The notes under the pieces were generated by a model. The model saw only the letters and a list, made by a program, of their open reading frames with translations, was not told the origin of the DNA and ran no database searches. DNA of 64,000 bases from Hassallia byssoidea VB512170 (GTDB lineage Bacteria > Cyanobacteriota > Cyanobacteriia > Cyanobacteriales > Nostocaceae): positions 1 to 64,000 of the forward strand of contig NZ_JTCM02000020.1 of NCBI RefSeq assembly GCF_000817785.2, read 5' to 3'. Positions 9,296 through 19,000 of this stretch are shown one piece after another. The stretch's first letter is position 1; each line of letters opens with the position of its first letter. Position numbers and translations under genes: made by a program.

Positions 9296-11512
9296 ATGCT
9301 GAAGAAGTTACAGAAAAGACAACTTTCTTTAATTGCGGGTGCAGGACTGTGTGCCTTTTTAGCTGGCGCTATGGTTAGTGCTCCGGAGATCGGAAAATCT
9401 GTGGGACAATGGATAAAACTGTCCAAAAGTCCACCTGGGAAGATATCTGAAGCAAGCAAAGCCAAATCAGTGGTGCTACCGCTGGTGTCACAATTGCCAC
9501 AACAACGAGCCACAAAACTAGAGGCGATCGCCAAAGACTCAAATTCGCCGGATAGAAATCGCGCTCGTTATCTTTTGGCAAGTGATTTAATTGAAAGCAA
9601 AGAGGCGAAAAAAGCGCTATCGTTACTCGAAGGACTGGAAAATGATTATCCACAACTAGCACCCTATGTTTTGCTCAAACAAGCACAGGCACAGGATTTA
9701 TTAGGTAAAGACGGTAATGCCTCAGATATTAGGCGAAAAGTGCTGAAGCAGTATCCCAAACAAGCTGCTACAGTCAAAGCTTTGTATCTGATTGCCCAAC
9801 CGGACACTCAAGAAGCAGCGATCGCTCAATTTCCTTCTCATCCGCTAACCTGGGACATTATTCGCAAGCGGTTAGATGAAAATCCCAATCAGCCCAAATT
9901 ACAATTAATTCTGGCAAAATATACTTTTGACCAACCAGGAATAATTAGCGTGTTGGATCAGTTAGTTAGTAACTCTAAAGATCCCACACAAGTAGAAGCG
10001 GAAAGTTCCCTCAAACCAGAAGAGTGGGAAATAATCGGTACAGCTTACTGGGAAAACAACGAATTTGCCAAAGCAGCGGCAGCTTATGCTAAAGCAGCTA
10101 AAACACCGCGCAACCTCTACCGTACTGCACGGGGATTGCAAGTACGCGGACAAAAAGAGCAAGCGCAAGCTATTTACCAGCAACTGATACAGCAATTTCC
10201 CGAAGCGACAGAAACCGGTACTGCTTTGATGCGTCAAGCAGAAATGGTACAATCATCTAAAGATGCCTTACCATATCTTGACCAAGTAATTGCTAAATTT
10301 CCAGATAAAGCTGGTGCTGCACTCATAGAAAAAGCGAAAATTCTCGACAACAGCGATAAAAAAGCAGCAGAGGCAGCGCGGCAATTACTGATAACTAAGT
10401 ATGCCAATTCCGAAGAAGCGGCAGAATATCGTTGGAAAATGGCTCTAGATAAAGCCAAAGCAAAAGATTATAAAGCCGCATGGCAATGGGCAGAACCAAT
10501 TACTACCAGCAACCCAGATAGCATTTTGGCACCAAGAGCAGGCTTTTGGGTAGGTAAATGGGCTACTTTACTAGGCAAACAGCAAGAAGCCAAAGCTGCG
10601 TATGAGTATGCGATCGCTCAGTATCCTTACTCTTATTATGCATGGCGATCGGCAGCAATTTTGGGGCTAAATGTCGGCAACTTTAACAATGTCCGATCCT
10701 TAAACCCGGAAGTAGCTTCACCCCAGCGTCCAGTACCTCCCGCAGGTTCGGAAACCTTCAAAGAATTATATCTGTTAGGTCAAGACCGTGACGCCTGGTT
10801 GCAATGGCAAACAGAATTTGTGAATAAAATGCAACCAACGGTAGCAGAACAATTTACTGAAGGTTTGATGCGGCTGGCACAAGGAGAAAATAAAATAGGA
10901 ATTGACAAAATTTCTAAATTAGAAGACCGAGAAACACCAGAAGAAAAAGCTCAGTATCATACTCTCAAACAACAGATTACCTACTGGCAAGCTCGTTATC
11001 CCTTTCCTTATCTCAACGAAGTTGAGAAGTGGTCGCAACAGCAAAAAATGAATCCTTTGCTGGTGACTGCTGTGATGCGTCAAGAGTCTCAGTTTCAGCC
11101 AAAAGTTAAATCTACTGCTGGTGCTACTGGGTTGATGCAAGTTTTACCGAGTACAGCCAAATGGATTGCACCACAAATCAAGATGGATAGTCAAAAAATT
11201 GATTTGGAAAATCCCAGTGACAACATTATGTATGGTACTTGGTATTTGGATCACACCCATGAGCAATATCAAGATAACTCACTGTTAGCGATCGCTTCTT
11301 ACAATGCAGGTCCTGGTAACGTCAGCAAATGGCTGCAAACTTTACCAAAAGACGATCCAGATGAATTTGTCGAAGCAATTCCCTTTGACGAAACCAAAAA
11401 TTACGTGCGTCAAGTCTTTGGCAACTACTGGAATTATTTGAGACTTTACAACCCCGAAGTTTCTGCCACAGTTAGAAAATACTCAACCGCACATCCGGAA
11501 TTGCCGAAGTAG
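9296..11512 (+). CDS. TPR-containing lytic murein transglycosylase (SLT family)
   Basis: A 738-residue Slt70-like enzyme expected to cleave peptidoglycan between MurNAc and GlcNAc, forming anhydro ends. An N-terminal hydrophobic segment (about residues 10-30) suggests export or a membrane anchor. Residues 50-560 are alpha-helical TPR-like repeats (for example KAAAAYAKAAKTPRNLYRTA). The C-terminal SLT domain has MRQESQFQP with catalytic Glu597, then STAGATGLMQVLPSTA and IASYNAGPGN. All SLT signature elements are intact. It starts in a divergent region facing the slipin gene and is followed by a G-rich repeat. A role in septum or cell-junction remodelling is possible but not shown. Confidence 0.93.
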   Translation: MLKKLQKRQLSLIAGAGLCAFLAGAMVSAPEIGKSVGQWIKLSKSPPGKISEASKAKSVVLPLVSQLPQQRATKLEAIAKDSNSPDRNRARYLLASDLIESKEAKKALSLLEGLENDYPQLAPYVLLKQAQAQDLLGKDGNASDIRRKVLKQYPKQAATVKALYLIAQPDTQEAAIAQFPSHPLTWDIIRKRLDENPNQPKLQLILAKYTFDQPGIISVLDQLVSNSKDPTQVEAESSLKPEEWEIIGTAYWENNEFAKAAAAYAKAAKTPRNLYRTARGLQVRGQKEQAQAIYQQLIQQFPEATETGTALMRQAEMVQSSKDALPYLDQVIAKFPDKAGAALIEKAKILDNSDKKAAEAARQLLITKYANSEEAAEYRWKMALDKAKAKDYKAAWQWAEPITTSNPDSILAPRAGFWVGKWATLLGKQQEAKAAYEYAIAQYPYSYYAWRSAAILGLNVGNFNNVRSLNPEVASPQRPVPPAGSETFKELYLLGQDRDAWLQWQTEFVNKMQPTVAEQFTEGLMRLAQGENKIGIDKISKLEDRETPEEKAQYHTLKQQITYWQARYPFPYLNEVEKWSQQQKMNPLLVTAVMRQESQFQPKVKSTAGATGLMQVLPSTAKWIAPQIKMDSQKIDLENPSDNIMYGTWYLDHTHEQYQDNSLLAIASYNAGPGNVSKWLQTLPKDDPDEFVEAIPFDETKNYVRQVFGNYWNYLRLYNPEVSATVRKYSTAHPELPK

Positions 11513-11756
11513 GGGATGGGGGGGAGTGGGGGGATAAAAAGGACAAGGAGGAAATTTTTCTTTCTTGTCCGAAATTATGTTTGATGCTTGTGAATGATTA
11601 AGTATTGCTTAATCAGACGATGGATGTACTGCATATATCCAATATATCCACAACTGAGTTACAAGAATTAACTCAAGTAATTTTGCCTTATTAAAAGCTA
11701 TCGGGATGTAGTCAAAGGACTTTAGCAATAAGTACATATCTCAAACTAAAATTTGT
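11513..11756. repeat. G-rich repeat and AT-rich gap before the dynamin genes
   Basis: 11513-11573 has a G-rich stretch, a GACAAGGAGG segment, an AAATTTTTC centre and a short CTTGTCC arm, the same layout as the larger mirrored repeats. The remaining sequence to 11756 is AT-rich leader for the first dynamin-like gene, with no clear ribosome-binding site before its ATG. Confidence 0.6.
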
Positions 11757-13865
11757 ATGATTGATAATCCTTTTTCAAATTATTTTGATGATTGGTTTTA
11801 TTTGGAAGCTGAATTATCTCAAAATGAGACTGAAATAGATAGTAATTGGACAGAACTAAATAGCGATGAGCTAGAAACTAGTGCTGAATCAGTTCAAAAT
11901 TATACTGAGCCATCAGGGTCTTATAAAGATTTTAAGTCTCCAGGTTCTTCATTGCAAGAAGCTGATAATGATGATGTTGACGACGCAATAAATACTGCGG
12001 TTGCAGAGACAATTCAGATTGTAGTAGAAGCTGTCAGCGATCGTTTATTGAAGGTAGAAAATATGGATGATAGTATCTCTAAATCTGTAGCAGATACAAA
12101 TACTATCGAAACGCAAATACCATCGCCTCTGCCTTTAGAACATTCTCATGACTTGACTGAGTGGATTCGCCTCTGGCTTGATGAGTGTTTGGTATTATCA
12201 AATTCCTCTGGTTGTGAAGACATTACTACTGAGTTAAAAGTACTAAACTCACGGTGGGAATTGCCAGGTTTTCGTCTAGCGTTTGTGGGTGAGTTCAGTC
12301 GTGGCAAAAGTTCTTTACTCAACCGCTTATTAGATGCAGATATTTTACCTGTTGGCGATCTTCCAACTACAGCGACCTTGACCTCAATTGTTGCAGGGTC
12401 AGAAGACCGTATGGAAGTTCAATCTTCCAAAAATGGATGGGAGACTCGTCCAATGGAAGCACTATCTTGGAGAGACTTAACAGCTATTGATCGAGATGGT
12501 AGCGAACAAGAGGTGATTGGTCAAGTACGTTTAACATTAGCCCATCCCTGGTTACAAGCACTTGACGTTGAATTAATTGACACACCTGGAGTAGGAGACT
12601 TAAGCGGTCGTCGTGCTGCTCTTGCACTCGACCTGTTGAGCCAGTGTGATGCATCTGTCTTAGTTGTCAGTGCTACATTACCTTTCAGTATGACAGAAGC
12701 AACCTTTTTAGAACAGGAAGTGATGGGTCGCCATATTCCCAGGATTTTGGTTGCTGTTTCCAAACTTGACACTATTCCTGAAGAGGAAAGGTCAGAGGTA
12801 TTTAATAGTATTCGTAAGCGCATAGCAAAAATTTCCTCAACAATTCCTGTTTTGCCGCTCTATCCTGTCAGTGATAGTAATTCAGAAACTGAAGTATTTG
12901 CAGCAGTAAAAGCTGAGATTGAGTCAATGGTAGCAAAAGGCGATCGCCGAATATGGCGTAGCCGTAAAATTGCAGGTCAAATAACAGATTATCTTTCACA
13001 TCTAATCCAAGTTGGAGAATTAGCAATCTCTACTGCTGCGATGGATGCAACAGAGAAAGAGAGCGCTTTAATGAAGGTAAATGAGGAAATACAAAACGCC
13101 CAAATTGACTGGGAACGAATTCGCCTGAATTTGGATCAAAAACGCATACAGCGTACCAAGGTGCTACAGCAAAAAGTTCTCCAAGCCAAAGCAGAGTTAT
13201 TAGAAAATCTTTCTCTAGAACTCAAAAGAACGCAAGACCCTAAAACTTGGTGGGAAGAAGATTTACCATTTCGGTTACGGCGTGAGCTTTTCAGATTGAG
13301 CCGACAATTAGAAAGCGATGTTTTAAAAGCTTTGGCTCTAGATTTTGAGTGGCTACAAAATGAAGTATTGAAACAGTTCTCGACTCGTATAAATTCAGAA
13401 GATATTGACACTTTAGAGACAGTGAAAATCGATTTAGATTTACAAGAGGTGTCGCTGACTGAAATCGAAAAATATCAATTTCTCACACGACTTGGAGGCA
13501 GTGCTGCCACAATATGTGGCTGCGTTTTTGGTGGAGCAATTGGAGTAGCTGTAAGTACAACAGTATGGGTCGTCGGTGAGCGAGTTATTAAGGAAAAATT
13601 GCAGGAGCAGCGAAAGTTACTTAATCAAGAGCTAGAACATAGTCTTGACCGTTCTATTGATGAGTATTTTAAACGTTTAGCAAATCGTTTCCAACAACTA
13701 TATAACCAATTGAGTGAAGATATCCAAGAGGAAAAAATTGCTTGGCAAGCTGCCTATAAAATTGCCTTCAATGGTAATAAAGAGCAACCTGAAAACCAGT
13801 GGACGCCAATAATTTCTCAAGCTTATACCTTGAAAAAAGAAATTTCACGGGTGCTATTGCCCTAA
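11757..13865 (+). CDS. bacterial dynamin-like GTPase (first of a tandem pair)
   Basis: A 702-residue large GTPase. The first 130 or so residues are acidic and low in complexity, an unusual extension. The G domain follows: P-loop GEFSRGKSS (Lys184), switch threonines in DLPTTATLTS, G3 motif DTPGVGD (Asp275) and G4 VSKLD. A long helical stalk follows, with a hydrophobic patch at about residues 581-607 that could be a membrane paddle. Such proteins assemble on membranes and remodel or fuse them, and some take part in phage defence. The second dynamin gene starts 51 nt later on the same strand, suggesting an operon whose products act as a heteromer. Confidence 0.88.
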   Translation: MIDNPFSNYFDDWFYLEAELSQNETEIDSNWTELNSDELETSAESVQNYTEPSGSYKDFKSPGSSLQEADNDDVDDAINTAVAETIQIVVEAVSDRLLKVENMDDSISKSVADTNTIETQIPSPLPLEHSHDLTEWIRLWLDECLVLSNSSGCEDITTELKVLNSRWELPGFRLAFVGEFSRGKSSLLNRLLDADILPVGDLPTTATLTSIVAGSEDRMEVQSSKNGWETRPMEALSWRDLTAIDRDGSEQEVIGQVRLTLAHPWLQALDVELIDTPGVGDLSGRRAALALDLLSQCDASVLVVSATLPFSMTEATFLEQEVMGRHIPRILVAVSKLDTIPEEERSEVFNSIRKRIAKISSTIPVLPLYPVSDSNSETEVFAAVKAEIESMVAKGDRRIWRSRKIAGQITDYLSHLIQVGELAISTAAMDATEKESALMKVNEEIQNAQIDWERIRLNLDQKRIQRTKVLQQKVLQAKAELLENLSLELKRTQDPKTWWEEDLPFRLRRELFRLSRQLESDVLKALALDFEWLQNEVLKQFSTRINSEDIDTLETVKIDLDLQEVSLTEIEKYQFLTRLGGSAATICGCVFGGAIGVAVSTTVWVVGERVIKEKLQEQRKLLNQELEHSLDRSIDEYFKRLANRFQQLYNQLSEDIQEEKIAWQAAYKIAFNGNKEQPENQWTPIISQAYTLKKEISRVLLP

Positions 13866-13916
13866 ATTACATTTCTTTCAAGTTCATCAACCAAATAAAT
13901 CTGCAAGGAAATTGTC

Positions 13917-15899
13917 ATGGTAGCTCAAACTGTCACATACCAAAAGTATGAAGCGTTTAAAGAGAAACAAAATGTGCTGGCGGATTTGATTAAGCGCCAC
14001 TTAAAGCTAATTAGTTCGCTAAACATGACTCAATCAGAAAACTCACTCCAACAACTAGAAACTCTAGTTCAGTCAAATAGCTTTAAGGTATTGGTTTTGG
14101 GAGAGTTTAAGCGTGGTAAGAGTACTTTTATCAACGCTCTGTTGGGTGAAAAAGTTTTACCTGCGTATGCTAGACCTTGTACTGCGATCATTAATGAAGT
14201 GAAATGGGGAGATAGTCGTCGGGCTTTATTACATCCGGCAAAATCGGCAGATATTCCTGTGCCTCAGCCTCAAGAAGTTCCTGTTAACGAAATTGAAGAG
14301 TATGTCGTAATTAAAGATGATGTCAGTGAAATTAATAGCAACCCCTACGAAAAAGTTGAATTATTTTGGCCTCTCGAACTTTGCCGCAATAAAGTAGAAA
14401 TTATTGATTCTCCTGGACTGAATGAGCATGATACTCGCCAGAAAGTAACAATGGACTATTTGTCTACTGTTGATGCAATACTGTTTATACTTTCCTGTGA
14501 GGCACTGGCTTCTAAGTCAGAAATGGATGTCATTGACAACACCTTAAGACCCGCTGGACATGAAGATATTTTCTTTATTTGCAATCGCTTCAATATGATT
14601 GAAGACGAAGAAAAAGATAGCATTAAGCAACATGGAATCAAGAAACTAGCTCCTAAAACAAAACGTGGTGCAGAACGAGTGTTTTTTATCGATGCCCGTG
14701 GTGCTTTAGGAGCAAGACTCAAAGGTGACATTGGGCAAGTTGAAAGTTCAGGTTTAGCTTTGGTTGAAAGAGAACTAGAAAAATTCTTAGCCAACGAAAA
14801 AGGTAACATCAAAATTCTTAGATCTGCGGCAGAACTCCAGAGAGCAATTTATGAAGCGCGAGAAGTTATTCCTCAGCGGGAAGCAATGCTAAGAACTGAT
14901 TTTAAAACCCTGGAAGCTCGATATGAAGCTGTTCAGGAGCCACTACACCGCCTGCAAATTCAGCGAGAGCAGATAGTGCAACGTATTTCTAATTTTTTGG
15001 AAGATATAAAACAGACTATTAGTGCTGAAGGCTCTAGTTTTTATCGCCGTCTGGCTGACAAAATTGTGAGCGAGTGGGTGAAAACGTTGGAAATCAAAAC
15101 ACCAATGGTCTTAACTAAGTCTCAGATTGAAAAATTAATCAAGGAGGTGACTGACCAACTTTCCCACAAGATGGAGAATGAATTATTAGTCTGGCAAAAT
15201 GAAATATTACAACCCTTAGTTAGTAGTCGTCTAGAACGCCTTACTCAGGAGATAGATGAACGTGCCAACGAATTTGTGAATCAATTAGATAGCCTGAAGA
15301 TTCAAGTTGCGGGTAGCGTAGTTTCCATAGATGACCTCAACATCAAAAAAGTTAGTGTAATCGAAAGAGTACTTGCCGCTAGTGGAGGATTTTTGTTAGG
15401 AGCAAATATTGGATTAGCTGGGGTTGGTGCTGTTTTTGGTTATCAAGAGATGGCAAAGGCTATTATTCCTCAATTAATCCTTACTGTGGCAACAATTACT
15501 ATAGCTGCTACAAATCCTTTGATGTGGTTTGCAGCTATGGCTAGTGGTGGAGTCATTCAGGGATTTTTGACTGCAAAGTTTACAAGTAACAAGATTAAAG
15601 AGGAAGCTGCTAAACGATTTGCAGCTTCAATTCGTGATTCAGCACCACAACGAGGTGATAAGATAGCCGAGGCTGTAGTAACAAAGCTAGCTGAAATTCA
15701 AAACTCAATAAACCAGGGTCTTGGTCAAGAGATTCAAAATTTTCGAGAACAGGTCGATTCAATCCTGGAAGAAAAGCAACAAGGACAAGCTAACGTTGAT
15801 GCAACAATTAGTGAGTTACAAGTACTTAGCAGAGAATTAGATGCTATTGACCAGGAATTAGATGCTCTCGTAGCGCGGGTTGCTATTATAAATTCTTAA
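13917..15899 (+). CDS. bacterial dynamin-like GTPase (second of a tandem pair)
   Basis: A 660-residue dynamin-family GTPase. The P-loop is GEFKRGKST (Lys68) and G3 is IIDSPGLNE (Asp164). The G4 position reads CNRFN, where the usual [NT]KxD guanine-specificity residues Lys and Asp are Arg and Asn, so guanine binding may differ. Helical stalk segments flank a long hydrophobic region, roughly residues 480-560 (GGFLLGANIGLAG, ILTVATITIAAT), likely to insert into a membrane. It has no acidic extension, unlike its upstream partner. The two genes probably form one transcription unit. A short GC-rich hairpin lies past its stop at 15957-15977. Confidence 0.88.
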   Translation: MVAQTVTYQKYEAFKEKQNVLADLIKRHLKLISSLNMTQSENSLQQLETLVQSNSFKVLVLGEFKRGKSTFINALLGEKVLPAYARPCTAIINEVKWGDSRRALLHPAKSADIPVPQPQEVPVNEIEEYVVIKDDVSEINSNPYEKVELFWPLELCRNKVEIIDSPGLNEHDTRQKVTMDYLSTVDAILFILSCEALASKSEMDVIDNTLRPAGHEDIFFICNRFNMIEDEEKDSIKQHGIKKLAPKTKRGAERVFFIDARGALGARLKGDIGQVESSGLALVERELEKFLANEKGNIKILRSAAELQRAIYEAREVIPQREAMLRTDFKTLEARYEAVQEPLHRLQIQREQIVQRISNFLEDIKQTISAEGSSFYRRLADKIVSEWVKTLEIKTPMVLTKSQIEKLIKEVTDQLSHKMENELLVWQNEILQPLVSSRLERLTQEIDERANEFVNQLDSLKIQVAGSVVSIDDLNIKKVSVIERVLAASGGFLLGANIGLAGVGAVFGYQEMAKAIIPQLILTVATITIAATNPLMWFAAMASGGVIQGFLTAKFTSNKIKEEAAKRFAASIRDSAPQRGDKIAEAVVTKLAEIQNSINQGLGQEIQNFREQVDSILEEKQQGQANVDATISELQVLSRELDAIDQELDALVARVAIINS

Positions 15900-15956
15900 C
15901 AGGAAACTTTTAAATAAAGTTAGTCAGGACTTAGGCAACTGTCACAAGCGATCGCG

Positions 15957-15977
15957 TCCCCCAAAGGTGAAGGGGGA
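15957..15977. terminator. possible weak terminator hairpin between convergent genes
   Basis: TCCCCC and GGGGGA form a 6-bp stem with a 9-nt loop between the stop codons of the second dynamin gene and the STAND/WD40 gene. The downstream tract is AT-rich but has no long T run, so termination is only suggested. Confidence 0.35.
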
Positions 15978-16049
15978 ATTTCTAAATTCCTTATTCCTTG
16001 GCAAAATTTCAATTGTATTAAGTTGTCGCTTACCCACTTTTGGACTTTC

Positions 16050-19000
16050 TCACTTACCACGACACAAAGCGCGATCGCTTTTTGTTACTTTCGGGTTAGT
16101 CTTGAGATAGTCATGTAGCAAATCGCAACTTCGTGACAGTAAATTCTCTAATTTGATATCTGCCAAATTCCGGAGAATCAACCTACCTTTGGTACTACCG
16201 ATCGCTAGCTGTCGTCCATCTGGACTGAAAATTGCACTGCTGAACTTTTCATTATGTGCTTTCAAAGCGATCAGCAAAGTGCCATTTCGATTCCAAAGTT
16301 TGATATTATCATCGGTAGACCCTGCTAAAGTCTTACCGTCGCGGCTAAAACTGACGCTTTTAAACTGATCGCCACTCCCCTCAAACTTTTTAAATAAAGT
16401 ACCATCTCGACGCCATAGCCTCACGGTGTTGTCGTCAGAAGCTGATGCGAGTAATTGACCATCAGGACTGAAGCTGACCCAATTCACGTTATCCTCATGT
16501 CCTGATAAAGTTTTGAGCAAGACACCATCACGGTTCCAGAGTTTCACCGTATTGTCATTAGAAGCGGATGCGAGCAACTTCCCATCGCGACTGAAGCTAA
16601 CCCAATTTACTTCATCTTCATGGTCGCGTAAGGTTTTTAGCAGTTTACCATCACGATTCCAAAGCTTGACTGTTTTATCCTTACTAGCCGAAGCAAGAAT
16701 CTGACCATCATCCGACCAAGCGACACCAAAAACCCCATCAGTATGTCCGGTCAAGGTGTTGAGTAGTTTACCGTCGAGACTCCAAATTTTCACCGTTTTA
16801 TCAAAACTAGCTGATGCGATCGCGCTACCATCCGGACTAAAACTCACACCCCAAACTCCACCTTTATGCCCAATCATTGTGCGAATCGGTGTACCATCGC
16901 GATGCCAGAGTTTTACGGTCTTGTCTGGATTTGCGCCTGCGATCGTGTTACCATTAGGACTGAAAGTAATGTTAGCGATCGAATCATTCTCAGTTTTCGG
17001 GTTTCCTTGGCGCAAATCGTCCCAGTGCCAAAGTCTGATAGTTTTGTCTCGACTAGCAGAAGCAATAGTGCGATCGTCGCGGCTAAATGTAACGCTATTA
17101 ACCCAATCATTATGTCCTCTCAAGGTTCCTAACTGCATACCCTGAGAAGTCCAGAGTCTGATCGTCTCGTCGCTACTAGCAGAGGCAATAAATTTACCAT
17201 CATGGGTAAATGTAACGCTAATCACTCCACGAGTATGTCCCGACAAAGTTTTTCGCAGCATCCCCTCTCGACTCCAGAGATTGATAGTTCTGTCTAAACT
17301 ACCAGAAGCGAGAATTTTACCATCAGGCGACCAAGCGAGGCTTTTAACTGCATCCTTATGTCCAGGCAAGCTTTTTATTAGCTTACCGTCTATAGTCCAT
17401 AATCTGATAGTTTTGTCAGCACTCGCAGATGCTATTATTTGACCATCGGGCGACCAAGCTACATCTAAAACAGGTTTTTCATGTCCGGTAAAAGTTTTTA
17501 ACAGCTTACCGTCTCGACTCCAAAGTTTGATAGTTTTGTCTTTACTTGCAGAAGCAATAAACTTACCATCAGGGCTGAATATAGCACTATTAACTACATC
17601 TTGATGTCCCGATAAAGTGATCGGCTGTTTTGCGTCTAGACTCCACAGTTTCACTGTTTTATCTTGACTAGCAGAAGCAATTATTTGACCGTCTGGACTA
17701 AAACTAACACTATTGACTACATCCTCATGTCCTGTTAAGTTTTTCCAGAAACTGCCATCAGGATGCCAAAGAATAATCTTACTATCGGCGCTAGCAGAAG
17801 CAATAATTTGACCATCACGGCTGAATGTAACGCTATTTACTCCTGATAAATGCTTTTCTAAGCGATTATACTCTCTCACCTCATAAACTGCTTGGTAGAG
17901 TGCTGTTTTCGCTTGTTCTCTGGTATCAGAATCTACCCAAACTGCCTTTTGGAGTTTTCTCCCTGCTTTTAAACCTTCTTTTATTGCATCGATACCTTTT
18001 TCGGACGCAAACAGCGCTTCACTGTATGCACTGATGGTTTTAATTTCGCTATTTGCTGCACTCAAAATCGAAACTGTTAAACCTACAATCGCTGTGATCG
18101 AAACAGCAAGAGCAAATTTGAGAGTAACATTTACTCGTACTTCACTTTGCTTTTGTTTTTCTTTACTTTCTGCTAATTGAGTTTTTAATTGTTTTTCCTT
18201 TAATTCAGCTTGGAGTTGCTCAATTTCTACCCGACTCATTTCTTCACGCTTGCGTAACTCTTTCAACTCGCTGAGTAAATCTAATCCTTGTTGTAAGTGA
18301 CTACCAACCAATTTTGCTTGCTGCTTTTTTTGTCGTAGTTCGCTATTAAGTCGTTCAATTTCAACTTGACTTTGTTCTACTTTATTGCGTAATTGATTTA
18401 ATTGAATTTGCAAGCTTGATTCTTGTTGTTGCAGGTGACGAATCAAATCTACTAAATAATCATGAATTAGTTGATAGCGTTCGGGAACATCAGGAAATAA
18501 AACTACTAACCCGGAACGCACTAATATTTCTAATATCAAATCTAATTTTTCTACATCTTCTAATTCTTCCAACTCTATCGCTAATTGTGCGCGACTTTTA
18601 AAAGGTCTTTGATTATTCTCATCTGTTAATAAGTATAAAACAAGCAGCGCTGCACGTTCATTTTCAACGCCGCAATCTTGGATAAGTTCCTTGATATATC
18701 GTTCAATTAAGCGATTTGGTCTATATGGCTGATATGTTTCTAAGCTGGTGATTCTTTCATCTTGAAGTTGCGCTCCTGCTACTTGTAACTCAATCGGACG
18801 AACTTCTCCTAATTCGGCTGATAAATCTTCTATCAATGCATCAATCAAAGCAGGTTCTAAATAAATGTGCGATCGCTCTGTTAAACGCTGCATCACAATT
18901 TTTGCATCTGCGGTCGAAAAATTATTTAATTGATAGCGAATATTTTTATCGAGAATGTTCTTACTAATTGCTTCTAATCCCGATAAATGCTTAAACTCTA

